Notes under the pieces: model-generated
The model's database searches: none
Told to the model about the DNA's origin: nothing
Seen by the model: the letters and a program-made list of their open reading frames with translations, nothing else
Assembly (NCBI GenBank): GCA_021203115.1
Contig: JAJQBV010000020.1
Span: 2,055 to 16,950, forward strand
Source: Clostridiales bacterium
GTDB taxonomy: Bacteria > Bacillota > Clostridia > Lachnospirales > Lachnospiraceae
Direction of reading: 5' to 3'
Length of the DNA stretch: 14,896 nucleotides
Shown here: positions 1-7,345 of the stretch, piece by piece
How the letters are laid out: every line of letters starts with the position of its first letter
Numbering within the stretch: the stretch's first letter is position 1
Position numbers and translations under genes: made by a program

Positions 1-365
1 CTGCCATCATGGCGGTTCTGGCGCGTCGGCTGATCTACACACTGATCGGCGCCGGGATTGCACTTGCCGCGAACAAGTGGATTTTCCCCATCCGTTTCCG
101 CTATCAGATCGAGTATCTGGCCGAGATGATCCGCTCCATCCGTAAAGAGCTGTCGGAGCTAGACCCTTCCGATTCCTATGGCGACGGACATCGCAGATGG
201 AAAATCGATCAGATGATCATCAAGACCTATCTGCTCTCGAAGCGTCTGGAGGGGATGTGCGACGCCCTGCCGGAGGAGGAACGCCATTTTGATTACCCGA
301 ATTTTGCAAGAAAGCATATGAACGAGATGGCAGAGATTCTGAAGAGGCATTTTATAAGAGAATAA
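1..365 (+). CDS. C-terminal part of a probable FUSC/aromatic-acid-exporter-like membrane protein (5' truncated)
   Basis: The frame is open to the left edge: the codons before the ATG at 9 are sense codons, so this is more likely the tail of a longer gene than a complete 118-residue protein. What is visible is a basic residue pair, one hydrophobic segment (about residues 8-24 counted from the ATG at 9, rich in Ile, Leu, Ala and Gly), then a soluble, charged, mostly helical tail of about 90 residues ending in HFIRE. A 'TLIG' segment followed by an 'FPIRFR' turn and a cytoplasmic helical domain is how FUSC/ArAE-type proteins often look after their last membrane helix. That family assignment rests on pattern memory and is tentative. 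The gene ends 85 bp before ispF, which has its own promoter, so the two are probably separate units. Confidence 0.5.
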   Translation, partial: AIMAVLARRLIYTLIGAGIALAANKWIFPIRFRYQIEYLAEMIRSIRKELSELDPSDSYGDGHRRWKIDQMIIKTYLLSKRLEGMCDALPEEERHFDYPNFARKHMNEMAEILKRHFIRE

Positions 366-392
366 AGAATTTTCGGTTTGAATTAAAAATAA

Positions 393-421
393 GTGACCTT
401 ACGGAAAAACTGTGCTATACT
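393..421 (+). promoter_or_regulatory. Probable sigma-A promoter of the ispF gene run
   Basis: A -35-like box GTGACC (393-398, four of six matches to TTGACA) and a -10 box TATACT (416-421, five of six) are separated by exactly 17 bp. The region between them is AT-rich. Transcription would start near 428, giving a leader of about 20 bases that carries the GGAGG ribosome site at 440-444. This is the best promoter upstream of ispF and may drive several of the close-packed genes that follow. Confidence 0.6.
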
Positions 422-432
422 GATTTCAGTAT
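417..432. promoter_or_regulatory. Perfect palindrome over the ispF -10 box and start point (candidate operator)
   Basis: ATACTGA (417-423) and TCAGTAT (426-432) form a perfect 7-bp inverted repeat around a TT centre. It covers most of the -10 box and the expected transcription start. A repressor bound here would block polymerase. The regulator is unknown, and a short hairpin at the RNA 5' end is the alternative reading. Confidence 0.4.
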
Positions 433-450
433 GCGGTTTGGAGGTTTTTT

Positions 451-996
451 ATGCGAGTTGGCATGGGATATGATGTGCACAGGCTTGTACAGGGCAGACG
501 CCTGATTCTGGGCGGAGTGGACATCCCGCACACGCTCGGGCTGGACGGTCATTCCGACGCGGATGTCCTGACACATGCGGTTATGGACGCGCTTCTCGGC
601 GCCGCACATTTGGGCGATATCGGCCTGCATTTTCCGGATACGGACGAACGGTACCGTGGAATCTCCAGCATGGAGCTTCTGGCGCATGTGGGAGAACTGA
701 TTTCGGAAAACCGGTATGTTATTGAAAATATCGATGCCACGGTCATTGCACAGCGCCCAAAGATACGCCCGTATATTCAGAGGATGGAAGAGTGCATTGC
801 GGAGACCCTCGGGATCGGGGCAGATCAGGTCAGCGTCAAGGCGACCACCGAGGAGCATCTCGGATTTACCGGACGGGAGGAAGGGATCGCGGCTTCGGCA
901 GTGTGTCTGATTTCCTCCATTTATGAAAACAGTGTCACGGTGGCGGACAGCCGGTCGGGGTGTACGCAGTGTCCGGGCTGCATGGAACAGACATAG
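451..996 (+). CDS. ispF: 2-C-methyl-D-erythritol 2,4-cyclodiphosphate synthase
   Basis: IspF cyclises CDP-methylerythritol 2-phosphate to MEcPP, releasing CMP, in the cytoplasmic MEP pathway for isoprenoid precursors. The start is fixed by GGAGG at 440-444. The metal-binding residues Asp8, His10 and His42 fall at the same numbers as in the E. coli enzyme, in the segments 'GYDVHRL' and '[14 protein letters not shown]'. The CDP-binding part '[19 protein letters not shown]' lies near the C-terminal end of the conserved domain. The conserved domain ends near residue 155, the usual family length, but the protein runs to 181. The extra tail of about 25 residues contains Cys171, Cys174 and Cys177 in a C-x2-C-x2-C arrangement, which is not part of the usual IspF fold. 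ispF near cysS is common in Firmicutes. The usual partner ispD is not in this window. Confidence 0.95.
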   Translation: MRVGMGYDVHRLVQGRRLILGGVDIPHTLGLDGHSDADVLTHAVMDALLGAAHLGDIGLHFPDTDERYRGISSMELLAHVGELISENRYVIENIDATVIAQRPKIRPYIQRMEECIAETLGIGADQVSVKATTEEHLGFTGREEGIAASAVCLISSIYENSVTVADSRSGCTQCPGCMEQT

Positions 997-1046
997 AGTG
1001 AAACAGACAGATTGACGCTGCAATAAGCTGCGGAATGGAGTTGGAT

Positions 1047-2138
1047 ATGAGCAGATTTGAAGAGATTATCCGAAAATTTCAGGTTGAGGGTGAGATCACC
1101 AGAGTCAGGCCGCTCGGTCACGGCACGGTGAACCATACATATCAGATTCTCTGCGGAGGGGTTGCCTATGTCCTTCAGGAGATCAATCACGTGGTGTTTA
1201 AGTATCCCACCGAGGTGATGAACAATCTCTTCCTCGTGACGGAGTATCTGCGCGATGTGATCGAGCAGGAGGGGAGAGACCCGGACCGGGAGACGATCAC
1301 ATTTATCCGGACGAGAGCCGGAAACCAGCTGCTCCAGACGGAGCACGGCAGTTATTTCCGTCTCTACCGCATGATCTGCTGGGGCGGGGAGATGGAGAAG
1401 CCGGACGATGTTGAAACCGCTTATGAGGTGGGGCGGATTGTCGGCCAGTTCCATCGACGGCTCCGGGGCTTTGATACCCGTCAGCTTTCTTACACGATGC
1501 CGAAGCTTCACGATATGAAGTCCGCGATGAACGCGCTTCTCGATGCGGTTCGCGGCGACATCTGTTTTCGGACATCGGATTGTCAGGAGCAGATACAGTT
1601 TGTGTTGGAGCGTTCTGGGCAGCTTTCCCGGATTCGGGACGCTATACAGTCCGGTCAGATTCCGCTCAGGGTCACGCACAACGATACCCACTACAGCAAC
1701 ATTCTGGCCGATTCCGCCACGGGGAAGGCGATCTGCCTGATTGACCTCGACACCGTGATGCCGGGGGCCTCCATTCTCGATTTCGGGGATGCCGTCCGCG
1801 CGGCTGCGGCCACATATGATGTGGACGAGCGATCCGGCGATATCGAGCTGGATCTGGAAATGTACCGGTTTTTGCTGCAGGGCTATGCGGATGAGATGGG
1901 GAAAATCCTCACAGATAAGGAGAAGGAGCTGATCAATTACGCGGTCTGGCTGATGTGTCTGGAGCGCGGCATCCGCTATCTGACCGATTATCTGAACGGC
2001 GACCAGAATGTCACGGATTTTTTCTATGAGAGACAGAACCTCTACCGCGCGGTCAATCAGTTTTTCCTCGTTCTGGACATTGAGGAAAAGCAGGACGACA
2101 TGCAGGCGACCTCAGAGGATGTGTTTCAGAGGTATTAA
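1047..2138 (+). CDS. APH-fold small-molecule kinase (phosphotransferase family, resembles N-acetylhexosamine 1-kinase)
   Basis: This is an aminoglycoside-phosphotransferase-fold kinase of about 363 residues. The motifs are clear: the catalytic loop 'VTHNDTHYSNIL' (about residue 210) with the base Asp, then the metal-binding segment 'LIDLDTVMPG' (about 231) and 'DFGDAVR'. The run H-N-D-T, I-D-L-D-T-V-M-P-G and D-F-G-D-x-x-R is typical of the branch that includes N-acetylhexosamine 1-kinase, so a sugar or amino-sugar 1-kinase is a reasonable guess; the real substrate is not shown. The start at 1047 is preferred because GGAG at 1037-1040 sits 6 bp before it. An upstream in-frame ATG at 1035 has no good ribosome site and would add four residues. 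It sits between ispF and cysS, where Bacillus has gltX and cysE. Confidence 0.8.
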   Translation: MSRFEEIIRKFQVEGEITRVRPLGHGTVNHTYQILCGGVAYVLQEINHVVFKYPTEVMNNLFLVTEYLRDVIEQEGRDPDRETITFIRTRAGNQLLQTEHGSYFRLYRMICWGGEMEKPDDVETAYEVGRIVGQFHRRLRGFDTRQLSYTMPKLHDMKSAMNALLDAVRGDICFRTSDCQEQIQFVLERSGQLSRIRDAIQSGQIPLRVTHNDTHYSNILADSATGKAICLIDLDTVMPGASILDFGDAVRAAAATYDVDERSGDIELDLEMYRFLLQGYADEMGKILTDKEKELINYAVWLMCLERGIRYLTDYLNGDQNVTDFFYERQNLYRAVNQFFLVLDIEEKQDDMQATSEDVFQRY

Positions 2139-2158
2139 ACAGAAAGGACAGAGCTTTT

Positions 2159-3565
2159 ATGAAATTATATAATACATTGACGAAAAGAAAAGAGGAGTTT
2201 GTGCCGCTCACGGAGGGGCATGTGAGCATGTATGTCTGCGGGCCGACGGTGTACAACCTGATTCACATCGGGAACGCCCGCCCGATGATTGTTTTTGACA
2301 CGGTTCGCCGCTATCTGGAATACAAGGGATATGAGGTGAATTATGTATCGAACTTTACGGATGTGGACGACAAGATTATCAAAAAATCCGTGGAGGGGGG
2401 GATTTCCGCGGAGGAGGTTTCCCGCCGCTATATCGCCGAGTGCAAAAAGGACATGGCAGATATGAATGTGAAGCCCGCGACGACACACCCGCTGGCGACG
2501 CAGGAGATCGATGGGATGCTGGATATGATTTCCACCCTGATCGACAAGGGATACGCGTATGCGGCGGAGAACGGAACCGTATATTACCGCACACGGAATT
2601 TTAAGGGCTACGGTAAGCTTTCCGGGAAAAACATCGACGACCTTGAGGCAGGCCATCGCGACATTCAGGTTACAGGAGATTTAAAGGAGTATCCGCTGGA
2701 CTTTGTTCTCTGGAAGCCTAAAAAGGAGGGGGAGCCGTACTGGGATTCGCCGTTGTGCAAGGGGCGGACGGGATGGCACATTGAGTGCTCGGTCATGTCC
2801 AAAAAATATCTCGGAGATGAGATTGATATCCATGCCGGCGGGGAGGACCTGATTTTCCCCCATCATGAGAATGAGATCGCGCAGAGTGAGGCGGCAAACG
2901 GCGTGCCGTTTGCAAAATACTGGCTGCACAATGCGTTTTTAAACATCGACAACAAAAAAATGTCAAAGTCCGAGGGCAATTTCTTTACGGTTCGTGAGAT
3001 CGGGGAAAAATACGACCTGCAGGTACTCCGCTTTTTCATGCTCTCCGCTCATTACCGGAGTCCGCTGAATTTCAGCGCGGATCTGATGGAGGCGGCGAAA
3101 AACGGACTGGAGCGCATTGTGACGGCCGCGGAGAATCTCCGGCGGCTCTTCGGCCATGCCGCTGCAGAGGATATGACCGCTGCAGAGCAGTCGCTCTATG
3201 AGAAATCCGAACAGTATGTCCGCAAGTTCGAGGACGCCATGGACGATGATTTTAACACGGCCGATGCGGTTTCCGCCGTGTTTGAGCTGGTGAAGTTCTG
3301 CAACACCAATGCTTCCTCAGAAAACAGCAAAGCCTATCTGAATGCGTTGTCAAAGCGGCTGGATCTTCTCTGCGGTATTCTCGGCATCATCACGGAGGAG
3401 GAGACGGGGAATCTGGACGAGGAGATTGAAAACTTGATTGCGGAGCGTCAGGCAGCCCGCAAGGCAAAGAATTTTGCCCGCGCGGATGAGATCCGGAATC
3501 AGCTTTCCGCCATGGGAATCATCTTAAAGGACACCAGAGAAGGAGTTACATGGAAGAGAGCGTAG
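2159..3565 (+). CDS. cysS: Cysteinyl-tRNA synthetase
   Basis: This class I synthetase charges tRNA-Cys with cysteine. At 468 residues it has the normal family length. The N-terminal catalytic part carries zinc ligand Cys27 in 'VCGPTVY' and the HIGH-like motif 'HIGN' at 36-39. Further along are 'GWHIECS' with zinc ligand Cys210, 'GGEDLIFPHHENEIAQSE' with zinc-binding His, and the 'KMSKS' loop at about 267-271. The C-terminal part is helical (DALR-type and anticodon region). AAAGGA about 10 bp upstream of the ATG acts as ribosome site. The last 16 bases overlap the start of mrnC, a coupling seen in many Firmicutes. The stop codon is TAG. Confidence 0.97.
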   Translation: MKLYNTLTKRKEEFVPLTEGHVSMYVCGPTVYNLIHIGNARPMIVFDTVRRYLEYKGYEVNYVSNFTDVDDKIIKKSVEGGISAEEVSRRYIAECKKDMADMNVKPATTHPLATQEIDGMLDMISTLIDKGYAYAAENGTVYYRTRNFKGYGKLSGKNIDDLEAGHRDIQVTGDLKEYPLDFVLWKPKKEGEPYWDSPLCKGRTGWHIECSVMSKKYLGDEIDIHAGGEDLIFPHHENEIAQSEAANGVPFAKYWLHNAFLNIDNKKMSKSEGNFFTVREIGEKYDLQVLRFFMLSAHYRSPLNFSADLMEAAKNGLERIVTAAENLRRLFGHAAAEDMTAAEQSLYEKSEQYVRKFEDAMDDDFNTADAVSAVFELVKFCNTNASSENSKAYLNALSKRLDLLCGILGIITEEETGNLDEEIENLIAERQAARKAKNFARADEIRNQLSAMGIILKDTREGVTWKRA

Positions 3566-4041
3566 AGAAGCAGAACGGCCTGTATTCCTCGATTACGGAA
3601 TATTTCCACATAAAGGATGTGGATATTCATACCTACTCGCCGCTGACGCTGGCCTATATCGGGGATGGGATCTATGATCTGGTGATCCGTTCCCTTGTCG
3701 TCGGACAGGGAAATACGCGGGTCAACCAGCTGCACCACCATACCAGCCATCTTGTGAAGGCACATTCCCAGTCGGAGATGATGTTCTATCTGTTGCCGGA
3801 GCTCACACCGGAGGAGGAGGACTATTACCGTCGGGGGCGCAATGCCAAGTCTCCGACCATGGCGAAGAATGCGACCGTGGCGGATTACCGCCGCGCCACC
3901 GGTTTCGAGGCGCTGATGGGATATCTGTATCTCACGGATCAGACAGAACGCCTGCTGTATCTTGTGAATCTGGGACTTGACAGGCTGAAAAGGGACGAGA
4001 TGAAGACTCCGAAAGAGGATGAGATAAATGGAAACACATGA
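3550..4041 (+). CDS. mrnC: Mini-ribonuclease 3 (23S rRNA maturation)
   Basis: MrnC is an RNase III catalytic domain without a double-stranded-RNA-binding domain. In Bacillus it matures both ends of 23S rRNA in the large subunit. At 163 residues it is slightly longer than Bacillus MrnC. The signature 'LAYIGDGIYDLVIRS' (residues 34-48) holds the acidic catalytic residue, probably Asp39. Downstream segments 'HHHTSHLVKAHSQSEMM' and 'EEEDYYRRGRNAK' match the family pattern. AGAAGGAG just before the ATG lies inside the end of cysS, so translation is probably coupled. Its own 3' end overlaps rlmB by 14 bases. Position between cysS and rlmB is the classical location. Confidence 0.93.
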   Translation: MEESVEKQNGLYSSITEYFHIKDVDIHTYSPLTLAYIGDGIYDLVIRSLVVGQGNTRVNQLHHHTSHLVKAHSQSEMMFYLLPELTPEEEDYYRRGRNAKSPTMAKNATVADYRRATGFEALMGYLYLTDQTERLLYLVNLGLDRLKRDEMKTPKEDEINGNT

Positions 4042-4774
4042 ATTCATGATAGAAGGCCGCAACGCCGTATTGGAGGCGTTTCGTTCCGGGAAAACCATAG
4101 ACCGGCTGTATGTGCTGGACGGGTGTCAGGACGGGCCGGTGCGCACGATCATCCGGGAAGCAAAAAAACAGGGTTCCCGCATTGATTTTGTGGCAAAGGA
4201 GCGGCTGGATCAGCTCTCCGAGACCAAAAAGCATCAGGGCGTGATTGCCTCCGCTGCCGCATATGAGTATGCTTCCGTGGAGGATATTCTTCGCCGCGCA
4301 GATGAAAAGGGCGAGCCGCCGTTTCTGATTCTTCTGGACGGGATCGAGGATCCGCACAATCTGGGCGCGATCATCCGAACGGCGAATCTTGCGGGAGCAC
4401 ACGGCGTCATCATCCCGAAGCGCCGGGCCGTCGGACTGACGGCAACGGTTGCAAAGGCCTCCGCCGGTGCGCTGAACTATACGCCGGTGGCGAAGGTGAC
4501 GAACCTCTCCGCCACGATCAAGGATTTAAAGGAAAAAGGGATCTGGTTTGTCTGCGCAGATCCGGACAGCGAGATTATGTACCGTCAGAATCTGACCGGC
4601 CCCATCGGTCTGGTCATCGGAAACGAGGGGGACGGCGTCAGCCGGCTGGTCCGGGAGACCTGTGACCTGACTGCCTCCATTCCGATGAAAGGGGAGATTG
4701 ATTCCCTGAACGCGTCGGTGGCGGCGGGTGTGCTGGCCTTTGAGGTGGTGCGGCAGCGGATGGCACAGAAATAG
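4028..4774 (+). CDS. rlmB: 23S rRNA (guanosine-2'-O-)-methyltransferase RlmB, SpoU/TrmH family
   Basis: A SPOUT-class, S-adenosylmethionine-dependent 2'-O-ribose methyltransferase of 248 residues, normal length. An N-terminal substrate-binding domain of about 75 residues starts with 'EGRNAVLEAFRSGK'. The trefoil-knot domain follows, with motif 1 'LDGIEDPHNLGAIIRTA', motif 2 'GLVIGNEGDGVS' and motif 3 'IPMKGEIDSLNASVAAG', including the conserved Asn, Glu and Ser-Leu-Asn residues. Context next to mrnC favours RlmB (G2251 of 23S rRNA, E. coli numbering) over a tRNA target, but family members cannot be fully separated by sequence alone. It overlaps mrnC by 14 bases. The stop is TAG. No yacP/rae1 gene follows; sigH comes directly after. 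Confidence 0.92.
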   Translation: METHEFMIEGRNAVLEAFRSGKTIDRLYVLDGCQDGPVRTIIREAKKQGSRIDFVAKERLDQLSETKKHQGVIASAAAYEYASVEDILRRADEKGEPPFLILLDGIEDPHNLGAIIRTANLAGAHGVIIPKRRAVGLTATVAKASAGALNYTPVAKVTNLSATIKDLKEKGIWFVCADPDSEIMYRQNLTGPIGLVIGNEGDGVSRLVRETCDLTASIPMKGEIDSLNASVAAGVLAFEVVRQRMAQK

Positions 4775-4834
4775 GAGGCCGGGCAGAGCCGCAATTTCAT
4801 GTCAGGCATATTGATAGAAGAGAAAGAGAAAATC

Positions 4835-5446
4835 ATGGCAGAATATGAGGGCCTCAGTGATAATCAGCTGATTCGTCTGCTTCGGGACGGTGATTCCCAG
4901 GTGATGGACTTTTTGATGGAAAAATATAAGTATCTGGTACGCAAAAAGGCGAACCCTCTTTTTTTGCTCGGCGGAGACACGGATGACCTGATTCAGGAGG
5001 GCATGATCGGCCTCTTTAAAGCGATCCGCGATTACGATGAGGAGGCGGGAAGCTTTTTCCGTTTTGCAGAGCTCTGCATCAACCGGCAGATTTACACAGC
5101 GATCGAGTCGGCCTCACGAAAAAAACACGGTCCGTTAAACGCCTATATCTCCCTTTCTGTCGGAGATGAGACGTATCCGGAGAGAACTGTCGGAACGGCG
5201 GAAGCGGTCTACGCGCCGGATCCCGAACAGATGCTGATCGATCAGGAGAGCGTGGAGGATTTTCGTTCCAGAATCGCGGCAAGACTCAGCCCGATGGAAC
5301 AGGCCGTGCTGGATGATTATCTGGAGGGAATGAATTACCGCCAGATTGCAGACCGGATGCAGAAACCGCAGAAATCCATTGACAATGCGCTGCAGCGGAT
5401 CCGTGTAAAAGTACAGGATGTTATGGGGTCAGACCCCGGAAAATAA
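4835..5446 (+). CDS. sigH: RNA polymerase sigma factor SigH (sigma-30 family)
   Basis: A sigma-70-family factor of about 203 residues. In Bacillus and Clostridia, SigH directs transition-state and early sporulation genes. Region 2 includes 'DLIQEGMIGLFKAIRDYDEE' (core binding and -10 recognition), followed by 'FAELCINRQIYTAIESASRKKH'. The C-terminal region 4 helix-turn-helix is 'GMNYRQIADRMQKPQKSID' with 'ALQRIRVKV'. I chose the ATG at 4835 (MAEYEGLSDNQL) because homologues begin just before this 'LSDNQLIRLL' segment. An in-frame ATG at 4799 would add 12 residues, but its only ribosome-site match, GGAGG at 4774-4778, is 20 bp away. The site before 4835 is a weak purine stretch, so the start is not certain. 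The location downstream of rlmB is the usual one. Confidence 0.9.
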   Translation: MAEYEGLSDNQLIRLLRDGDSQVMDFLMEKYKYLVRKKANPLFLLGGDTDDLIQEGMIGLFKAIRDYDEEAGSFFRFAELCINRQIYTAIESASRKKHGPLNAYISLSVGDETYPERTVGTAEAVYAPDPEQMLIDQESVEDFRSRIAARLSPMEQAVLDDYLEGMNYRQIADRMQKPQKSIDNALQRIRVKVQDVMGSDPGK

Positions 5447-5474
5447 AATGGTTGCAAGAGAGGTATAACATAAA

Positions 5475-6575
5475 ATGAAATTAGGAATCGTCGGATTACC
5501 CAATGTTGGAAAAAGCACCTTATTTAACTCTTTGACGAAGGCGGGAGCGGAGTCGGCAAACTATCCGTTCTGCACGATCGACCCGAACATCGGCATCGTG
5601 GCCGTTCCGGACGAGCGGATCCGTCTTCTCGGCGAGATGTATCACTCGAAGAAAGTGACGCCGGCGGTCATCGAGTTTGTGGATATCGCCGGTCTGGTAA
5701 AAGGCGCCAGCAAGGGAGAGGGACTCGGCAATCAGTTTCTTGCCAACATCCGTGAGGTGGATGCGATTGTCCATGTGGTGCGCTGCTTTGAGGATCCGAA
5801 TGTCATCCATGTGGACGGCAGTGTAAATCCGGTGCGCGATATCGAGACGATTAATTTTGAATTGATTTTCTCGGATCTGGAGATTCTGGAACGCCATCTC
5901 GCCAAAGTAGGACGGACCGCCCGGATGGACAAGAAGGCTGCCCGGGAGGAGGATCTCTTAAAGAGGATCAAGGCTCATCTTGAAGATGGAAAACCTGCCA
6001 AATCCTTTGAGATCGGAGAAAACGAGGATGATCAGGAGTGGTTTGCATCGTACAATCTCCTGACTGCAAAGCCGGTGATTTACGCCGCGAATGTCTCGGA
6101 AGACGATCTGGCCGACGACGGCGCGTCAAATGACGGCGTCCGCGCTGTCCGCGAGATGGCTGCGGCGGAGGGAAGCGAAGTCTTTGCTCTCTGTGCCAGT
6201 ATCGAGGCGGAGATGGCCGAGCTGGAGGACGAGGAGCGGAAGATGTTTCTGGAGGAGCTGGGGATCGCTCAGTCCGGTCTGGAGAAGCTGATCGCGGCCA
6301 GCTACAGTCTGCTCGGCCTGATGAGCTTTCTGACCGCCGGAGAGGACGAAAGCCGTGCATGGACGATCAGGAAGAGAACAAAGGCTCCGCAGGCTGCCGG
6401 AAAGATCCACACCGATTTTGAACGGGGGTTTATCCGTGCAGAGGTAGTTAATTACAGAGACTTGCTGGACTGCGGCTCTCTTGCGGCGGCAAGGGAAAAG
6501 GGACTGGTCAGACTGGAAGGAAAGGAATACATTGTGCAGGACGGGGATGTGATCCTGTTCCGCTTTAACGTATAA
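5475..6575 (+). CDS. ychF: Redox-regulated ATPase YchF (Obg/OLA1 family)
   Basis: YchF is a ribosome-associated P-loop ATPase of the Obg superfamily; 366 residues is the family length. Visible are the Walker A 'GLPNVGKST' (7-15), switch I '[12 protein letters not shown]', Walker B/G3 '[19 protein letters not shown]', and an N-V-S-E element in place of the GTPase NKxD. That substitution is the hallmark of this ATP-preferring subfamily. A helical coiled domain follows, and the C-terminal TGS domain contains '[20 protein letters not shown]'. The ribosome site AGAGAGG is rather distant from the ATG (about 12 bp). It is 28 bp after sigH and probably in the same run. Confidence 0.97.
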   Translation: MKLGIVGLPNVGKSTLFNSLTKAGAESANYPFCTIDPNIGIVAVPDERIRLLGEMYHSKKVTPAVIEFVDIAGLVKGASKGEGLGNQFLANIREVDAIVHVVRCFEDPNVIHVDGSVNPVRDIETINFELIFSDLEILERHLAKVGRTARMDKKAAREEDLLKRIKAHLEDGKPAKSFEIGENEDDQEWFASYNLLTAKPVIYAANVSEDDLADDGASNDGVRAVREMAAAEGSEVFALCASIEAEMAELEDEERKMFLEELGIAQSGLEKLIAASYSLLGLMSFLTAGEDESRAWTIRKRTKAPQAAGKIHTDFERGFIRAEVVNYRDLLDCGSLAAAREKGLVRLEGKEYIVQDGDVILFRFNV

Positions 6576-6577
6576 TT

Positions 6578-6610
6578 GCATAGAATAAGAAAAACGGGAT
6601 TTTTCTATGC
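6578..6610 (+). promoter_or_regulatory. RNA hairpin that encloses the ylmC ribosome site and start codon
   Basis: GCATAGAA (6578-6585) and TTCTATGC (6603-6610) are perfectly complementary. An inner A-rich/T-rich pairing can add about four base pairs after a small bulge. The ylmC ATG (6607-6609) lies inside the 3' arm, and the only ribosome-site candidate (CGGGA) lies in the loop. There is no U-tract after the stem, so it does not look like a terminator. Control of translation is inferred. Confidence 0.4.
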
Positions 6611-6861
6611 GGTTCTGTGAATTTTCCAAAAAGGAAGTCGTCAACATCTCGGACGGAAAGTGTCTGGGCTGTGTCAGCGACCTGATTTTTGACGAGTGCA
6701 AGGGACAGATTCGTGCGCTGGTAATCCGCGGTCCGGCAAAGTATTTTCGCCTGATCGGCTGCGACAGTGAATACATTGTCGACTGGGAGCGGATTGTCCG
6801 CATCGGCCCGGATGTGATTCTGGTCGATGTCTGTGTGGACAGGATTTTGCACAAGCTATAG
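6607..6861 (+). CDS. YlmC/YmxH-family PRC-barrel protein (sporulation-associated)
   Basis: A single PRC-barrel domain of 84 residues. The pattern 'SKKEVVNISDGKCLGCVSDLIFD' followed by 'GQIRALVIRGP' and 'YIVDWERIVRIGPDVILVDV' is that of the YlmC/YmxH family, found in endospore formers. Its biochemical function is not established; PRC barrels usually bind partners. It starts 31 bp after ychF and ends 20 bp before nrdR. The ribosome site is weak, and the start codon lies within a possible hairpin (6578-6610). The stop is TAG. Confidence 0.85.
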   Translation: MRFCEFSKKEVVNISDGKCLGCVSDLIFDECKGQIRALVIRGPAKYFRLIGCDSEYIVDWERIVRIGPDVILVDVCVDRILHKL

Positions 6862-6881
6862 AGAAAAGTGGAGGTTTTATC

Positions 6882-7343
6882 ATGAGATGTCCATATTGCA
6901 GCAGCGACAATACGCGTGTGATCGACTCCAGACCGGCGGACGACAATACCGCGATCCGCCGCCGGAGAAACTGTGATGATTGCGGAAAGCGGTTTACAAC
7001 CTTTGAAAAGGTTGAGACCATTCCACTGATGATCATCAAAAAGGATAATACAAGGGAACGCTACGACCGGTCCAAGATCGAGGCGGGCGTTCTCCGCGCC
7101 TGCCACAAGCGTCCCATCTCCGCGGACCAGATCAAAAATCTGGTGGATGAGGTGGAGACGGAGATTTATAGTCAGGCGGACAAGGAGATTCCGACCAGTG
7201 TGATCGGGGAAATGGTCATGGATAAGCTGAAAGACCTAGAGGCCGTCGCCTATGTCCGTTTTGCCTCGGTCTACCGTGAATTCAAAGATGTCAATACCTT
7301 TGTCAATGAGCTGAAAAAGATGCTGGACAGTGAGGATAATTAG
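6882..7343 (+). CDS. nrdR: Transcriptional repressor NrdR
   Basis: NrdR senses ATP/dATP and represses ribonucleotide reductase genes by binding NrdR boxes. At 153 residues it has the standard length. The zinc ribbon has Cys3, Cys6, Cys31 and Cys34, with 'IDSRPADDNTAIRRRRNC' between the pairs and 'GKRFTTFE' after. The ATP-cone domain (about 47-137) begins 'LMIIKKDNTRERYDRSKIE' and includes 'AVAYVRFASVYREFKD'. The ribosome site GGAGG is 8 bp upstream. No ribonucleotide reductase gene is in the window, and I did not see a clear pair of NrdR boxes. The stop is TAG, 2 bp before yqeG. Confidence 0.97.
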   Translation: MRCPYCSSDNTRVIDSRPADDNTAIRRRRNCDDCGKRFTTFEKVETIPLMIIKKDNTRERYDRSKIEAGVLRACHKRPISADQIKNLVDEVETEIYSQADKEIPTSVIGEMVMDKLKDLEAVAYVRFASVYREFKDVNTFVNELKKMLDSEDN

Positions 7344-7345
7344 GG

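Noticed and set aside
415..1023. Minus-strand frame of about 200 codons opposite ispF
   Set aside because: It is antisense to a well-conserved enzyme, has no recognisable domain and no ribosome site; it reflects codon bias of ispF.
4799..4834. SigH starting at 4799
   Set aside because: The GGAGG upstream is 20 bp away and homologues begin near 'YEGLSDNQL', so 4835 is preferred, though not certain.
6126..7106. Minus-strand frame of 326 codons opposite ychF, ylmC and nrdR
   Set aside because: It lies across three conserved plus-strand genes and shows no motif of its own.
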